A stretch of DNA of 64,000 nt from Bradyrhizobium sp. CB1015 (GCF_025200925.1 NZ_CP104174.1:4402001-4466000), one strand, 5' to 3'; positions 44,464 to 54,279 are shown, counted from the stretch's first letter. Notes: generated from the letters alone by a model not told the origin. Translations and numbers: made by a program.

Positions 44464-45429
44464 ATGCGGTTCATTGCCCTCGTATCGGCGTTGCTGCTGC
44501 CGCTCAGTGCGGCGTTCGCCCAGGACTATCCGACCAGGCCCATCACCATGCTGGTGCCGTTCGTCGCGGGCGGGCCGACCGACACCATCGCCCGGCTGAC
44601 GGCGGCCGGCATGGCGAAATCCCTGGGACAGCAGGTCATCGTCGAGAACGCGACCGGTGCCGGCGGCACCATCGGCACGACCCGTGCCGCGCGCGCCCAG
44701 CCGGACGGCTACACGCTGCTGATCCATCATGTCGGCATCTCGACCGCGGCGACGCTGTATCGCAATCTCAGCTACGACACCAAGACCGCCTTTGCGCCGA
44801 TCGGGCTCGTGACCAACGCGCCGATGACCATCATCGCGCGCCCCGATTTCCCGGCCGACACGCTCAAGGAGCTGGTCGCCTACGCCCAGCGGCAGGGCGA
44901 CAAGCTGACCTACGCCAATGCCGGCCTTGGTGCGGCCTCGCATCTGTGCGGCATGCTGTTCATGACGGCGATCCAGAAGCAGCTTACGACGGTGCCTTAC
45001 AAGGGCAATGGCCCGATCATGAACGATCTGCTCGGCAAGCAGATTGATCTCACCTGCGACCAGGCGACCAACACCACGGGGCCGATCTCGGCCAAGCAGG
45101 TCAAGGCCTATGCGATCACCACCAAGGAGCGGCTGAAGAGCCTGCCGGATCTGCCGACCGCCGACGAGGCCGGCCTCAAAGGCTTCGAGCTCGGTGTCTG
45201 GCACGGCATCTATGCGCCCAAGGGCACGCCGCCGGCGGTCGTTCAGAAGCTGACCGCGGCGCTGCAGACCGCGCTTAGGGATCCCGCGCTGATCGCCCGG
45301 TTCAACGACATCAACACCGAGCCGGTCCCGCAAGACAAGGCGACGCCGGAGGCGTTAGGTGCGATGCTGACGAGTGAGATCGACCGCTGGGCGCCGATCA
45401 TCAAGGCGGCGGGGCAATACGCGGATTGA
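44464..45429 (+). CDS. Bug-family tripartite tricarboxylate transporter receptor
   Basis: 321-residue periplasmic TctC/Bug receptor with a signal peptide (MRFIALVSALLLPLSAAFAQ), then DYPTRPITMLVPFVAGGPTDTIAR, GAGGTIGTTRAARAQPDGYTLL and YKGNGPIMNDLLGKQIDL, all family blocks. ATG 44464 follows CGGAGGAAATT. No TctA or TctB membrane genes are present here, so it is an orphan receptor, as most Bug proteins are. The ligand is unknown. A deleted second copy lies at 42838-43093. Confidence 0.93.
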   Translation: MRFIALVSALLLPLSAAFAQDYPTRPITMLVPFVAGGPTDTIARLTAAGMAKSLGQQVIVENATGAGGTIGTTRAARAQPDGYTLLIHHVGISTAATLYRNLSYDTKTAFAPIGLVTNAPMTIIARPDFPADTLKELVAYAQRQGDKLTYANAGLGAASHLCGMLFMTAIQKQLTTVPYKGNGPIMNDLLGKQIDLTCDQATNTTGPISAKQVKAYAITTKERLKSLPDLPTADEAGLKGFELGVWHGIYAPKGTPPAVVQKLTAALQTALRDPALIARFNDINTEPVPQDKATPEALGAMLTSEIDRWAPIIKAAGQYAD

Positions 45430-45570
45430 GCTTTTGCGTCCCGCTGGGTGTGGCGACCTATCGGGGAAAGAGCAGCTCAATCAATGGCTCGCTCGCCGGT
45501 GTAATAATGCCGGTACTGTGCATGGGGTTGTTTTGCACGTTTTGGCTGGCGCGGCCTCACGCCGGAGGCG

Positions 45571-47430
45571 CTAGCTGGCGGCCTCATCGAATTGCGCGCT
45601 CGCCTCGAGCCATTCCTCCTCCGCGCGCGCCAGCGCGTCGGCGGCATTGGCGCGCGCCTTCGACAGCTGCGCCGCCTGCTTGGGATCGCGCGTGAAAATG
45701 TCGGGCAGGGCCAGGGCCGTGTCGATCTTGGCGATGATGTCGCTGACGCGCGAGATCTCGGCCTCGGCTTCGGCGATGCGCTTCTTCAGCGAGCCGCGAT
45801 TGTCCGCTCTCGGGCGCTGCGGCTTCTCACTCGCGGCGCTGCGCTCGCGCGGGGCTTCCGCGTTGCGCGTCGACAGCACCAGGCGGCGATACTCGTCGAG
45901 ATCGCCGTCGTAATTGGTGACGGTGCGATCGGCGACGATCCAGAGCCGCTCGGCGCAGGCCTCGATCAGATAGCGGTCGTGCGAGACCATGATCACTGCG
46001 CCGGGAAACTCGTTGATCGCTTCCGCAAGCGCGCCACGGCTGTCGATGTCGAGATGGTTGGTCGGCTCGTCCAGGATGATCATGTTGGGGCCGAAGAAGG
46101 TCGCAAGGCCCAGGAGCAGCCGCGCCTTCTCGCCGCCTGACAATTTGCCGGCCTTGGTGTCGGCCGCCTTGCCGGAGAAGCCGATCGCGCCGGCGCGGGC
46201 GCGCACCTTGGCTTCGGGCGCATCGCCCATCAGCTTGCGGACGTGGTCGTAGGCCGAGGCGTCCTCGTTGAGCTCGTCGAGCTGATGCTGCGCGAAATAG
46301 GCGATCGACAGCTTGTCGGCGCGCGTCACCTTGCCCGAGAACGGCGCCAGCCGTCCGGCGAGCAGCTTCACCAGCGTCGACTTGCCGTTGCCGTTGGCAC
46401 CCAGCAGCGCGATGCGGTCGTCATTGTCGATGCGCAAGGTGACGCGGCCCAGCACCGGGCTCGCCGGGTCGTAGCCGACCGAGGCGTTGTCGACGGCGAT
46501 GATCGGCGGCGACAAGATCTTCTCCGGCGCCGGGAAGCTGATCTCGCGCACGTCCTCGGTGACCAGCGCCGTGATCGGCTTCAGCCGCTCCAGCATTTTC
46601 ACGCGCGACTGTGCCTGCCGGGCTTTCGATGCCTTGGCCTTGAAGCGGTCGACGAAGGCTTGCAGGCGGGCGCGCTCGGCCTCCTGGCGCTTGACCGCCT
46701 TGGCATCGAGCAGCTCGCGCGCGGCGCGCTGCTCCTCGAACGAAGAATAAGAGCCCTTGTAGAGCGTGAGCTTGCCGCGCTCCAAATGCAGGATCTGGTC
46801 GACCGAGCTTTCCAGGAGGTCGCGGTCGTGGCTGATCACGATCACCGTGCGGGGATAATGCGCGAGGTGATCCTCCAGCCACAGCGTGCCTTCGAGATCG
46901 AGATAATTGGTGGGCTCGTCGAGCAGCAGAAGGTCAGGGGCCGCGAACAGGGTTGCAGCGAGCGCGACGCGCATGCGCCAGCCGCCGGAGAATTCGGCGC
47001 AGGGGCGCAGCTGATCGGCGGCGGAGAAGCCGAGGCCGGAGAGAATCGCGGCCGCGCGGCTCGGCGCCGAGTGGGCATCGATGTCGACGAGCCGGGTCTG
47101 GATCTCGGCGATACGGTGCGGATCGGTCGCGTGCTCGGCCTCCGTGAGCAGCGCGTCGCGTTCGAGGTCGGCCTTGAGCACGACCGAGATCAAGCTGTCG
47201 GGGCCGTTCGGCGCTTCCTGCGCGAGGCTGCCGATGCGCCAGCGCGGCGGCAGGGTCACCGAGCCGTGCTCGGCCGCAAGCTCGCCGCGGATCACCTTGA
47301 ACAGCGTCGACTTGCCGGTGCCGTTGCGTCCGACCAGGCCGACGCGCGATCCGGGCGTGATCTGCACGGAACTCTGGTCGATCAAAAGGCGTCCGGCGAG
47401 GCGGATGGAGAGGTCGTTGATGGCGAGCAT
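45571..47430 (-). CDS. ABC-F family ATPase, YheS-like
   Basis: 619 residues with two ABC domains and no membrane segment. Walker A motifs are GLVGRNGTGKST (about 31-42) and LLGANGNGKST (about 343-353). Signatures are FSGGWRMRVALA and LSGGEKARLLLG. The inter-domain linker (EQRAARELLDAKAVKRQEAE onward) and the long C-terminal coiled coil fit the YheS/Uup type. ABC-F proteins act on ribosomes rather than in transport. It lies alone on the minus strand. Confidence 0.92.
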   Translation of the reverse strand: MLAINDLSIRLAGRLLIDQSSVQITPGSRVGLVGRNGTGKSTLFKVIRGELAAEHGSVTLPPRWRIGSLAQEAPNGPDSLISVVLKADLERDALLTEAEHATDPHRIAEIQTRLVDIDAHSAPSRAAAILSGLGFSAADQLRPCAEFSGGWRMRVALAATLFAAPDLLLLDEPTNYLDLEGTLWLEDHLAHYPRTVIVISHDRDLLESSVDQILHLERGKLTLYKGSYSSFEEQRAARELLDAKAVKRQEAERARLQAFVDRFKAKASKARQAQSRVKMLERLKPITALVTEDVREISFPAPEKILSPPIIAVDNASVGYDPASPVLGRVTLRIDNDDRIALLGANGNGKSTLVKLLAGRLAPFSGKVTRADKLSIAYFAQHQLDELNEDASAYDHVRKLMGDAPEAKVRARAGAIGFSGKAADTKAGKLSGGEKARLLLGLATFFGPNMIILDEPTNHLDIDSRGALAEAINEFPGAVIMVSHDRYLIEACAERLWIVADRTVTNYDGDLDEYRRLVLSTRNAEAPRERSAASEKPQRPRADNRGSLKKRIAEAEAEISRVSDIIAKIDTALALPDIFTRDPKQAAQLSKARANAADALARAEEEWLEASAQFDEAAS

Positions 47431-47476
47431 GCGGCCTTGTCACCGCAAGGCGCGTCGAACGCAACTCGTTTTTCCG

Positions 47477-47650
47477 TCAGTGCGTCTCGCGCTCGCGCCG
47501 CTGCAGCTCGTTCAGGAGCTGCTCGAGATGGGTCGGCAGGCGCGGCTCGGGCCGGAGGCTCTGCTGCAGCCGTTCGCCCACGGCATCGCAAATCGAGCGG
47601 CTGGTGCGCCGGTCGATCTGTTCGCTGTCATCGGCAAAAAGCCCAGCCAT
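47477..47650 (-). CDS. hypothetical 57-residue protein
   Basis: From ATG 47650: MAGLFADDSEQIDRRTSRSICDAVGERLQQSLRPEPRLPTHLEQLLNELQRRERETH. A short, charged, helical soluble protein, seemingly complete. No domain is recognised. The longer upstream frame adds residues atypical of coding sequence. It lies 46 bp upstream of the ABC-F gene on the same strand. Confidence 0.55.
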   Translation of the reverse strand: MAGLFADDSEQIDRRTSRSICDAVGERLQQSLRPEPRLPTHLEQLLNELQRRERETH

Positions 47651-47781
47651 CGCAATGTTCCGTGTTCTCGAAGTAAAGACACGGTACCAAGTCATTGCCG
47701 GCCAAATGGTTTCGCTGGCTGTGGGGAATGCCGGACATTCTCGTAAAAATTGTATGAGCTGCGCCTTGTACGCTCAAGGCA

Positions 47782-47809
47782 AAGCCCCGGCGAGGGGGCG
47801 CCGGGGCTT
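47782..47809. terminator. bidirectional terminator hairpin
   Basis: AAGCCCCGGCG (47782-47792) and CGCCGGGGCTT (47799-47809) form a perfect 11-bp stem, followed by CTCTT on the plus strand and TGCCTT on the minus strand. It lies between the Gly/His-rich protein gene (minus, ending 47863) and the small gene at 47477-47650. A second repeat, GGTACCT/AGGTACC, lies at 47819-47841. Confidence 0.65.
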
Positions 47810-47862
47810 CTCTTGGAAGGTACCTGGGGGGCTTAGGTACCCTTCGAAAGGTGCTGACGGGT

Positions 47863-48120
47863 TCAGTAGCAGCGGTTGATCAGCCGCCAGCGGGGTCCCC
47901 AGGGGGTCGGGACCAGCCGGCGCACATAGCAGCCGCCATAACCGTAGGAGACGGGACCGCCGACATAGAAACGGGGGCCACCCCAGCCGTAGCCGTGGTG
48001 CCAGCCGCCGCCGTGCCAGCCCCAGCCGCCGCCATGCCAGTGAGCGGAGGCCGAGGTCGGAGCCAGCGCGGCACCGAGCGCAACCGCAGCGACAGCGGCA
48101 AGCGAAAGTTTCCTCAACAT
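47863..48120 (-). CDS. small exported Gly/His/Trp-rich protein
   Basis: 85 residues from ATG 48120 (MLRKLSLAAVAAVALGAALA), with GGAGATCACC before it. A signal peptide is followed by tandem HGGGWGWHGGGW-like repeats and a C-terminal GGCYVRRLVPTPWGPRWR region with two cysteines. Such proteins are frequent in Bradyrhizobium and resemble sulfur-globule or small secreted His-rich proteins. Metal binding is plausible from the histidines but unproven. Confidence 0.8.
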   Translation of the reverse strand: MLRKLSLAAVAAVALGAALAPTSASAHWHGGGWGWHGGGWHHGYGWGGPRFYVGGPVSYGYGGCYVRRLVPTPWGPRWRLINRCY

Positions 48121-48433
48121 GGTGATCTCCTCAAAACTGCCGGCGCGGGGGGGATCCGCGTCGATGGAAAGGCCGCCGAAACGGTCCGCCTGATGATCAG
48201 GCTTCGGTTTCGATGGACCCACCTTACGCCGGCGAAGCTGAACCGAACCCTCACGGCGGTTTCAGATTGGGTTCATCTGGGTGAAATTGTTGTCATCCAA
48301 GCCGAAATCGGCCGCCGGTCGCCTGCGGCGAAGCGCCTGTGAGGCCGTTTCGGCGGTCGCTTGCCGTCCGGCAACGGCGCCGATATAAGCCCCGCAACTC
48401 GACAACCACCGCTTTCTTCCCAAGGACAACATT
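48121..48433. other. divergent promoter region (Gly/His-rich gene and ndk)
   Basis: 313 bp without a gene. It holds GAACC-N-GGTT(C) inverted motifs around 48238-48275 (TGAACC, GAACCC, GGTTTC, GGGTTCA) that may be regulatory. The ndk ribosome-binding site AAGGACAAC is next to 48434. Nothing else is recognised. Confidence 0.45.
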
Positions 48434-48856
48434 ATGGCCATCGAACGCACTTTCTCGATCATCAAGCCCGACGCGACCGAGCGTAACCTGACCGGCGCGG
48501 TCAACGCCGTGATCGAGAAGGCGGGCCTGCGCATCGTCGCGCAGAAGCGCATCCGCATGACCAAGGAGCAGGCCGAGACCTTCTATGCCGTCCACAAGGC
48601 GCGCCCCTTCTTCGGCGAGCTCGTGGCGTTCATGACCTCCGGCCCGGTCGTGGTCCAGGTTCTGGAAGGCGAGGGCGCGATCGCCAAGTACCGCGAGGTG
48701 ATGGGCGCGACCGATCCGTCCAAGGCGGCCGAGGGCACCGTGCGCAAGCTCTACGCCAAGTCGATCGGCGAAAACTCGGTGCACGGCTCGGATGCCCCGG
48801 AGACCGCCGCGATCGAGATCGCGCAGTTCTTCTCGGGCAACGAGATCGTCGGCTGA
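48434..48856 (+). CDS. ndk: nucleoside diphosphate kinase
   Basis: Transfers phosphate from ATP to other NDPs through a phosphohistidine. The 140-residue protein begins [18 protein letters not shown]. The active-site His117 is in [12 protein letters not shown]. Length and motifs match the family exactly. The TerC gene follows by 41 bp. Confidence 0.99.
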   Translation: MAIERTFSIIKPDATERNLTGAVNAVIEKAGLRIVAQKRIRMTKEQAETFYAVHKARPFFGELVAFMTSGPVVVQVLEGEGAIAKYREVMGATDPSKAAEGTVRKLYAKSIGENSVHGSDAPETAAIEIAQFFSGNEIVG

Positions 48857-48897
48857 TCCGGCCGGCAGGTTAGAGGCGACAGGCGAAAGGACTCATT

Positions 48898-49758
48898 GTG
48901 GACTGGCTCTGGCAGATCTTCGATCCCGCTACGATCGGGGCGTTCTTCACCCAGTTCCGCAACGAGATGGCTGCGCCGACCTTCTGGATCGCGGTCGGCA
49001 AGATCATCTGGATCAACATCCTGCTCTCCGGCGACAATGCGCTGGTGATCGCGCTCGCGTGCCGCGGTCTCTCGCCGCGGCATCGGCTCTGGGGCATGAT
49101 CTTCGGCGCCGGCGCAGCGGTGACGCTGCGGATCATCTTCACCGGCATCGTCGCCACCCTGATGGAGTTGCCGTATCTCAAGCTGGTCGGCGGCCTTGCG
49201 CTGATCGTGATCGCGGCCAAGCTCCTGGTGCCGGAACACGAGGACGAGGACGACGTCGACGCTGCCTCGCATCTGTGGCACGCGATCCAGATCGTCGTGG
49301 TCGCCGACATCGTCATGAGTCTCGATAACGTCATTGCGGTCGCCGCCGCTGCCAATGGCAGCGTGCCGCTCCTGATCCTCGGCCTTGCCATCAGCGTGCC
49401 GCTGATCGTTGCCGGCGCCGCGCTGATCATGGCGCTGCTCGAAAAGCTGCCGGTGCTGGTCTGGGCCGGTGCGGCGCTGCTCGGCTGGATCGCGGGCGAA
49501 GTGATCGCGACCGATCCCGGCGTCGCGCCGCGGCTGCATGCGCTGTTCGAGGGTCCGTTCGGTGCCTCGCTCGACGCCATCCTCGGGGCCCTGCGCATCC
49601 CGCCGCAATTCGGCCATGGCGGGGCCGGCGGCGAGTATTTCTGCGCAGCGCTCGGCGTCATCGTCGTGCTGGTGGTCGGCACCATCTGGCGCCGGCGCAG
49701 CCTGACCCAGGCCGCGCTGGAGTCCTCGGAGCGCCACGCCAAGGCTTCGGCGGAATAG
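48898..49758 (+). CDS. TerC family membrane protein
   Basis: 286 residues from GTG 48898 (GGCGAAAGGA upstream), a multi-helix protein with two TerC halves. The first conserved acid is in LLSGDNALVIALACRGL (about 42-58), the second in VADIVMSLDNVIAVAAAA (about 135-152). TerC homologues export metals, often manganese, or act in exoprotein metalation. The hydrophilic acidic loop EHEDEDDVDAASHLWH lies between the halves. No riboswitch was recognised upstream. Confidence 0.9.
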   Translation: MDWLWQIFDPATIGAFFTQFRNEMAAPTFWIAVGKIIWINILLSGDNALVIALACRGLSPRHRLWGMIFGAGAAVTLRIIFTGIVATLMELPYLKLVGGLALIVIAAKLLVPEHEDEDDVDAASHLWHAIQIVVVADIVMSLDNVIAVAAAANGSVPLLILGLAISVPLIVAGAALIMALLEKLPVLVWAGAALLGWIAGEVIATDPGVAPRLHALFEGPFGASLDAILGALRIPPQFGHGGAGGEYFCAALGVIVVLVVGTIWRRRSLTQAALESSERHAKASAE

Positions 49759-49762
49759 GCGT

Positions 49763-50074
49763 TCACTCGATCGTGCCGAATTCCGTCACGGGCATCGTCC
49801 AATAGACGAGCCTGGTTCCGGCAAATGCAGCCCGCAGCCGCTCGAGCAAGCTGCCGGCCGCTGTCTGCGTCAAGATCAACTGCACGGCGGTCTGGTCGGC
49901 GTGGCCCTTCACGCGTTCGGCGGCCGAGTGTAGTCGCACGTCGGCACCATGACCGGCTCCGTGCGATGCGGTGAATCCCGACACGAGATCGCCCTGTTCA
50001 GCGAGATAGTCGAATACCTCGTCGCGGAGCTGATGCGGCACGATCAGCGTGAGACAGAGCGGCTGATCGGTCAT
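49763..50074 (-). CDS. DUF3240 family protein
   Basis: 103 residues: MTDQPLCLTLIVPHQLRDEV..., a ferredoxin-like small soluble protein resembling PII-type folds. Genes of this family are characteristically at the 3' end of heavy-metal RND efflux operons. It starts with ATGA overlap at the end of the RND pump gene. A regulatory or metal-binding role is inferred only from that context. Confidence 0.85.
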   Translation of the reverse strand: MTDQPLCLTLIVPHQLRDEVFDYLAEQGDLVSGFTASHGAGHGADVRLHSAAERVKGHADQTAVQLILTQTAAGSLLERLRAAFAGTRLVYWTMPVTEFGTIE

Positions 50075-53000
50075 TTCGCCACCTTGGACGTTCCGCCATA
50101 GCGGCGATACAGGATCGGGAGGAGAATCAGGGTCAGCAGGGTGGAGGACACCAATCCTCCGATAACGACGATGGCGAGCGGCCGCTGCACTTCGGACCCT
50201 GGGCCCGACGCGAACAGCAGCGGGATCAAGCCAAGCGCCGTGATGCTCGCGGTCATCAGCACCGGCCGAAGCCTGCGCATGGCACCCTCGACGACGATAC
50301 GATCCCCGCCGAGGCCATGGGCCCGGAGTTGATTGAAATAGGACACCAGGACGACGCCGTTGAGGACGGCAATGCCGAGCAGCGCGATGAAGCCGACAGA
50401 AGCCGGCACCGAGAGGTACTCCCCGGTCAGCACCAGAGCGAAGACGCCCCCGATGAGGGCGAAGGGAATGTTGACCAGCACTAGCAGCGCCTGCCGGATG
50501 GCGCCGAACGTGGTGAAGAGCAGCACGAAGATGAGACCGATCGCGACGGGTACGACGATTGACAAGCGTGCGGCAGCGCGTTGCTGATTTTCGAACTGCC
50601 CGCCCCATGTCAGCCGGTAGCCGCTTGAGAGCGGAAGTTCGGTTGCAACTTTCTGACGAGCCGATTCGACGAAGCCGACCATGTCGCGGCCGCGAATATT
50701 GGCGCGAACGACGCTCATCCGCGCGCCATCCTCGCGGTCGATCTTCACCGGCCCATCCACGCGCTGGATGCGCGCGACCTGCGACAGCGCCACATGCCGT
50801 CCGGAGGCGAGCGTCAACGGCAGGCTCGCCAGCAGCGTCGGTGCCGCCCTGGTCGTCTCACTGCCGCGGACGAGAATCGGTGTGCGGCGTCCTTCTTCGA
50901 GCGCGGTCCCGATCGTCCGGCCCTCGATCTGGATACGGAGCGAGTTTACGACGGCATCCACGGTGAGGCCGAGGCGGCCGGCCTCCATGCGGTTGACCGC
51001 GACCGTGTAGTATTGAGCGCCTTCGTTGAGCGTGGTGTAGACGTCCTCGGCTCCATCGATGCTGGACAGGATGGCCGCCAGCTTCGCCGCAGTTTCGTTC
51101 AGCCTGGCGATGTCTGGGCCGAAGATCTTGACTGCGACGTCGCCACGCACGCCGCTGATCATCTCCTGTACGCGCATGTCGATGGGCTGGGTAAAGCTGA
51201 GCGATATGCCCGGAAAGCCGCTCAGAACCTCGCGGAGCTTCTGCAGCAGCGCGTCGCGATTGTCGGTCTGCCGCTCGGCGGCCGGCTTGAGCACGAGAAA
51301 CGTGTCGGTCTGGTTGGGGCCCATCGGATCGAGGCCGAGCTCGTCCGACCCGGTCCGTGCGACGATGCCGGCGATATCAGGGACGGCCAGAAGTGCTTTC
51401 TGCAGCCTCGCATTCATGGCAAGCGATTCATCGAGATTGACGGACGGCAACGTCTCCACGCTGACGATGACGTCGCCCTCGTCCATGGTCGGCATGAAGG
51501 TCTTGCCGAGCTTGGTATAGGCGAAGCCCGCGGCGACCAGGCCGATCAGAGCCGCGGCCATCACCTTGCGCTCGTTCCTCAAGGCCCAGTCCAATGCGGG
51601 CGCGTACAGCCGCTGCGCCGCACGGACCAGAATCGGATCGCGATGCGAGGCCGACTTCAGCACGTAGGAGGTCATGACCGGCACCACTGTGAGCGCCAGC
51701 AGCAGTGAACCGGCCAGCGCGAAGATGATGGCCAGCGCGACCGGGATGAATAGCTTCCCCTCCAGCCCCTGCAGCGTCAGCAGTGGCAGGAACACGATGA
51801 TGATGATGAGGACGCCTGAGGCGACCGGTTCCAGGACTTCGCAAACCGAACGGTACACCAGGTGGATCAGCGGAGCGGCTTTACCCGGTTCGTGCTTGCC
51901 GAGATTGCCGACGATGTTCTCGACCACCACGACCAGCGCATCGATCAACATCCCGATCGCGATCGCAAGTCCGCCGAGGCTCATCAGGTTGGCCGACATC
52001 CCGGCCAAGCGCATGACGATCAGCGCGATGACGATCGCCAGCGGCAGGGTGAGAGCGATCACCAGCGCGGCCCGCCAGTTGCCGAGGAAGAGCAGCAGGA
52101 GAACGACGACGAGGGCGGTGGCCTCGCCGAGCGCTCGCACGACGGTGCCGACGGCGCGGTTGACCAGGCGGCTGCGATCGTAAAACACGTTGATGGAGAC
52201 GCTCTTCGGCAGCGAGGCTTGCAGCTCGGCGAGCCGGGCGCGCACGTCTCTGACGAGCTGCCCGGCGTTGGCGCCGCGCAAGCCGAGGACGAGCCCCTCG
52301 ACGGTCTCGCCGCTGCCGTCCGACGTGACTGCGCCATAACGGGTCAGCGTCCCGACTTTGACGCTCGCGACGTCGCTGACCAGGATCGGCACGCCCTCGC
52401 GGGTGTCGACGACGATGGCCTTGATGTCTTCGATCGATCGGATACTGCCCTCGATCCGGACCAACGCGCTGTCCTCGCCCTGGTTCACCCGTCCGGCGCC
52501 GTCATTGCGGCTGTTGGCCTCGATGGCGCGGCGAAACAGGTCGTAGGAAATACCGCGCGCGGCGAGCGCCTCGTTACGCGGCACGATCTCGAAGGCGCGG
52601 ACGTAACCGCCGAGCGCATTGACGTCAGCAACACCGGCGACCGTCCGCAGCGCGGGACGGATCACCCAATCGAGCAAGGTCCGGCGCTCGGCGAGCGAAA
52701 GCTCGGGACTGTCGATCGTGAACATGAACATCTCGCCCAGGGGGCTCGTGATCGGCGCAAGGCCTCCGCTCACCCCGTCGGGGAAATCACGCGCGACGTT
52801 CGATAGCCGCTCCGATACCTGGTTGCGCGCCCAGTAGATGTCGGTGCCGTCCTCGAAATCCACGGTGATGTCGGCCAGCGCATATTTCGTGGTCGATCGA
52901 AGGACTTTCTTGTTCGGCAATCCGAGCAGTTCGAGCTCGACGGGGAGCGTGATGCGCTGCTCGACCTCTTCGGGGGTCAGGCCCGGCGCCTTCATGATGA

Positions 53001-53145
53001 TCTTGACTTGAACAGGCGAGACATCGGGAAAAGCGTCGATCGGCAGGCCGGGCAGGAGCACGGCGCCCGCGCCGATCAGCAACAACACGCTCAGCAGCAC
53101 GAATAGCCGCTGCGAAAGCGCAAACGCGACCAGGTGTCGAAGCAT
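50071..53145 (-). CDS. heavy-metal type RND efflux pump, CzcA/CusA-like
   Basis: 1024-residue inner-membrane proton antiporter with two repeats of six membrane helices and large periplasmic loops. Family marks include GLPIDAFPDVSPVQVKI near 33-49, GMLIDALVVVVENI (398-411, Asp402) in helix 4, and QEMISGVRGDVAVKIFG in the porter domain, which is typical of Czc/Cnr-type HME pumps. The metal cannot be assigned confidently. The gene follows the adaptor gene immediately and precedes DUF3240 by overlap. No outer-membrane channel gene is present here. Confidence 0.93.
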   Translation of the reverse strand: MLRHLVAFALSQRLFVLLSVLLLIGAGAVLLPGLPIDAFPDVSPVQVKIIMKAPGLTPEEVEQRITLPVELELLGLPNKKVLRSTTKYALADITVDFEDGTDIYWARNQVSERLSNVARDFPDGVSGGLAPITSPLGEMFMFTIDSPELSLAERRTLLDWVIRPALRTVAGVADVNALGGYVRAFEIVPRNEALAARGISYDLFRRAIEANSRNDGAGRVNQGEDSALVRIEGSIRSIEDIKAIVVDTREGVPILVSDVASVKVGTLTRYGAVTSDGSGETVEGLVLGLRGANAGQLVRDVRARLAELQASLPKSVSINVFYDRSRLVNRAVGTVVRALGEATALVVVLLLLFLGNWRAALVIALTLPLAIVIALIVMRLAGMSANLMSLGGLAIAIGMLIDALVVVVENIVGNLGKHEPGKAAPLIHLVYRSVCEVLEPVASGVLIIIIVFLPLLTLQGLEGKLFIPVALAIIFALAGSLLLALTVVPVMTSYVLKSASHRDPILVRAAQRLYAPALDWALRNERKVMAAALIGLVAAGFAYTKLGKTFMPTMDEGDVIVSVETLPSVNLDESLAMNARLQKALLAVPDIAGIVARTGSDELGLDPMGPNQTDTFLVLKPAAERQTDNRDALLQKLREVLSGFPGISLSFTQPIDMRVQEMISGVRGDVAVKIFGPDIARLNETAAKLAAILSSIDGAEDVYTTLNEGAQYYTVAVNRMEAGRLGLTVDAVVNSLRIQIEGRTIGTALEEGRRTPILVRGSETTRAAPTLLASLPLTLASGRHVALSQVARIQRVDGPVKIDREDGARMSVVRANIRGRDMVGFVESARQKVATELPLSSGYRLTWGGQFENQQRAAARLSIVVPVAIGLIFVLLFTTFGAIRQALLVLVNIPFALIGGVFALVLTGEYLSVPASVGFIALLGIAVLNGVVLVSYFNQLRAHGLGGDRIVVEGAMRRLRPVLMTASITALGLIPLLFASGPGSEVQRPLAIVVIGGLVSSTLLTLILLPILYRRYGGTSKVAK

Positions 53146-54279
53146 CTATTGCCCCAGGCCCGAAAGAATGCCGCGCAGCGCCGAGATACCGCCGATCGCG
53201 ATCTCATCCTGATCCGTAATGGGACCGGACACGACCACATGGTCCTGATCTTCGGCAACGAGCTTGACCGGCACGAGCCGGAAGCCGTCAGGGACGCCAA
53301 CGAATACCGATGTCTGCTCGCCGCGCCGCACCAGTCCATTGTAGGGAATCTCCCAAGCGCTTTCGCCGGCGGACAGAAAGCCGATGCGGGCAGCGGCGGT
53401 CTGACCGGGATGCAGTTCGCCGTCGTTCGGGATCTCCGCGCGAACCAGGATGGTCTGGGTGGCGGGGTCGATGGTCTCGGAGACCAGCACGACCTTGCCG
53501 GGCGTGGGATAGCCCTCGATCTCGACCCTCGCGCCGGCGCGGATGGCACGAATATTGGCTGCCGGAACCGCGATTTCCGCCCATAGCGGCGAGAGCCGGG
53601 CGAGCTTGACGAGCGGCGCGGATTGCTCGAGCCGCTGCCCCGGCGAAACCGCCACCTCGACGGCGGATGCCGTCTGCTGTGCGTTGACCGTGAGCGTCGC
53701 GCTGATCGCCGCGTCCTGTGCGAGTCGAGCAATGGCCTCGTCGGACATCCCGCTCAGATGCAGCATCTGACGCCGCTCGGCGACCACGAGCGAGGCCTGG
53801 CGCGCCTCGGCTTGGCTGGTCTCCAGCACGCGCTGCGGCACCGCCTTGCCCTCGAACAGATCGATATTCCGCTTCAGCTGCTGACTGGCGAGCAGCTCCT
53901 GTGCGATGGCGTGCAGGTAGTCGCGTTGTTGCGAAACGAAACTGGGGCTCTCCAGCGTCACGAGCGGCTGGCCGGCCGAGACGCGATCCCCGCGTCCAAC
54001 GAGGAGAGTGGCGACCATGCCGGCCACCGGCGCGCTGACGACCCACAATTGCTGCGTGGGGATGACGATCTGGACAGGGTAGGGCAGCGTCAGATCGGTT
54101 CGAATCGCGACCGGGTGGGTCACTCGCACGCCGAGATTCCGCGCCTGCGCATCGCTCAGCTTCAGCTCGCTTTGGGCCATGGATACGGAAGGCAGCAAGC
54201 TCAATGCAATGACGAAGAGTGTACGACCGAGCACGCCTCCAGAAGAGGCGAGAAGGAGAGTTCCGCGACGGACTCGCAT
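53146..54279 (-). CDS. RND periplasmic adaptor, CzcB/CusB-like
   Basis: 377 residues from ATG 54279 (MRVRRGTLLLASSGGVLGRT), with a signal peptide ending SMAQS. The biotinyl-lipoyl-like and hairpin regions are seen in VSAPVAGMVATLLVGRGDRVSAGQPLVTLES and the following coiled coil (about 140-215). The C-terminal beta barrel is ARVEIEGYPTPGKVVLVSETIDP. The stop directly abuts the pump's start. A longer upstream frame begins with non-signal sequence. There is no His-rich metal-binding N terminus. Confidence 0.92.
   Translation of the reverse strand: MRVRRGTLLLASSGGVLGRTLFVIALSLLPSVSMAQSELKLSDAQARNLGVRVTHPVAIRTDLTLPYPVQIVIPTQQLWVVSAPVAGMVATLLVGRGDRVSAGQPLVTLESPSFVSQQRDYLHAIAQELLASQQLKRNIDLFEGKAVPQRVLETSQAEARQASLVVAERRQMLHLSGMSDEAIARLAQDAAISATLTVNAQQTASAVEVAVSPGQRLEQSAPLVKLARLSPLWAEIAVPAANIRAIRAGARVEIEGYPTPGKVVLVSETIDPATQTILVRAEIPNDGELHPGQTAAARIGFLSAGESAWEIPYNGLVRRGEQTSVFVGVPDGFRLVPVKLVAEDQDHVVVSGPITDQDEIAIGGISALRGILSGLGQ

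Noticed and set aside
48898..48960. A manganese riboswitch before the TerC gene
   Set aside because: Only 41 bp separate ndk and the TerC gene, too short for the yybP-ykoY structure, and no matching hairpins were seen.
50071..50608. A 281-codon version of the DUF3240 gene
   Set aside because: The extra 5' part overlaps the RND pump's 3' end in another frame and is unlike the family, which begins at ATG 50074.
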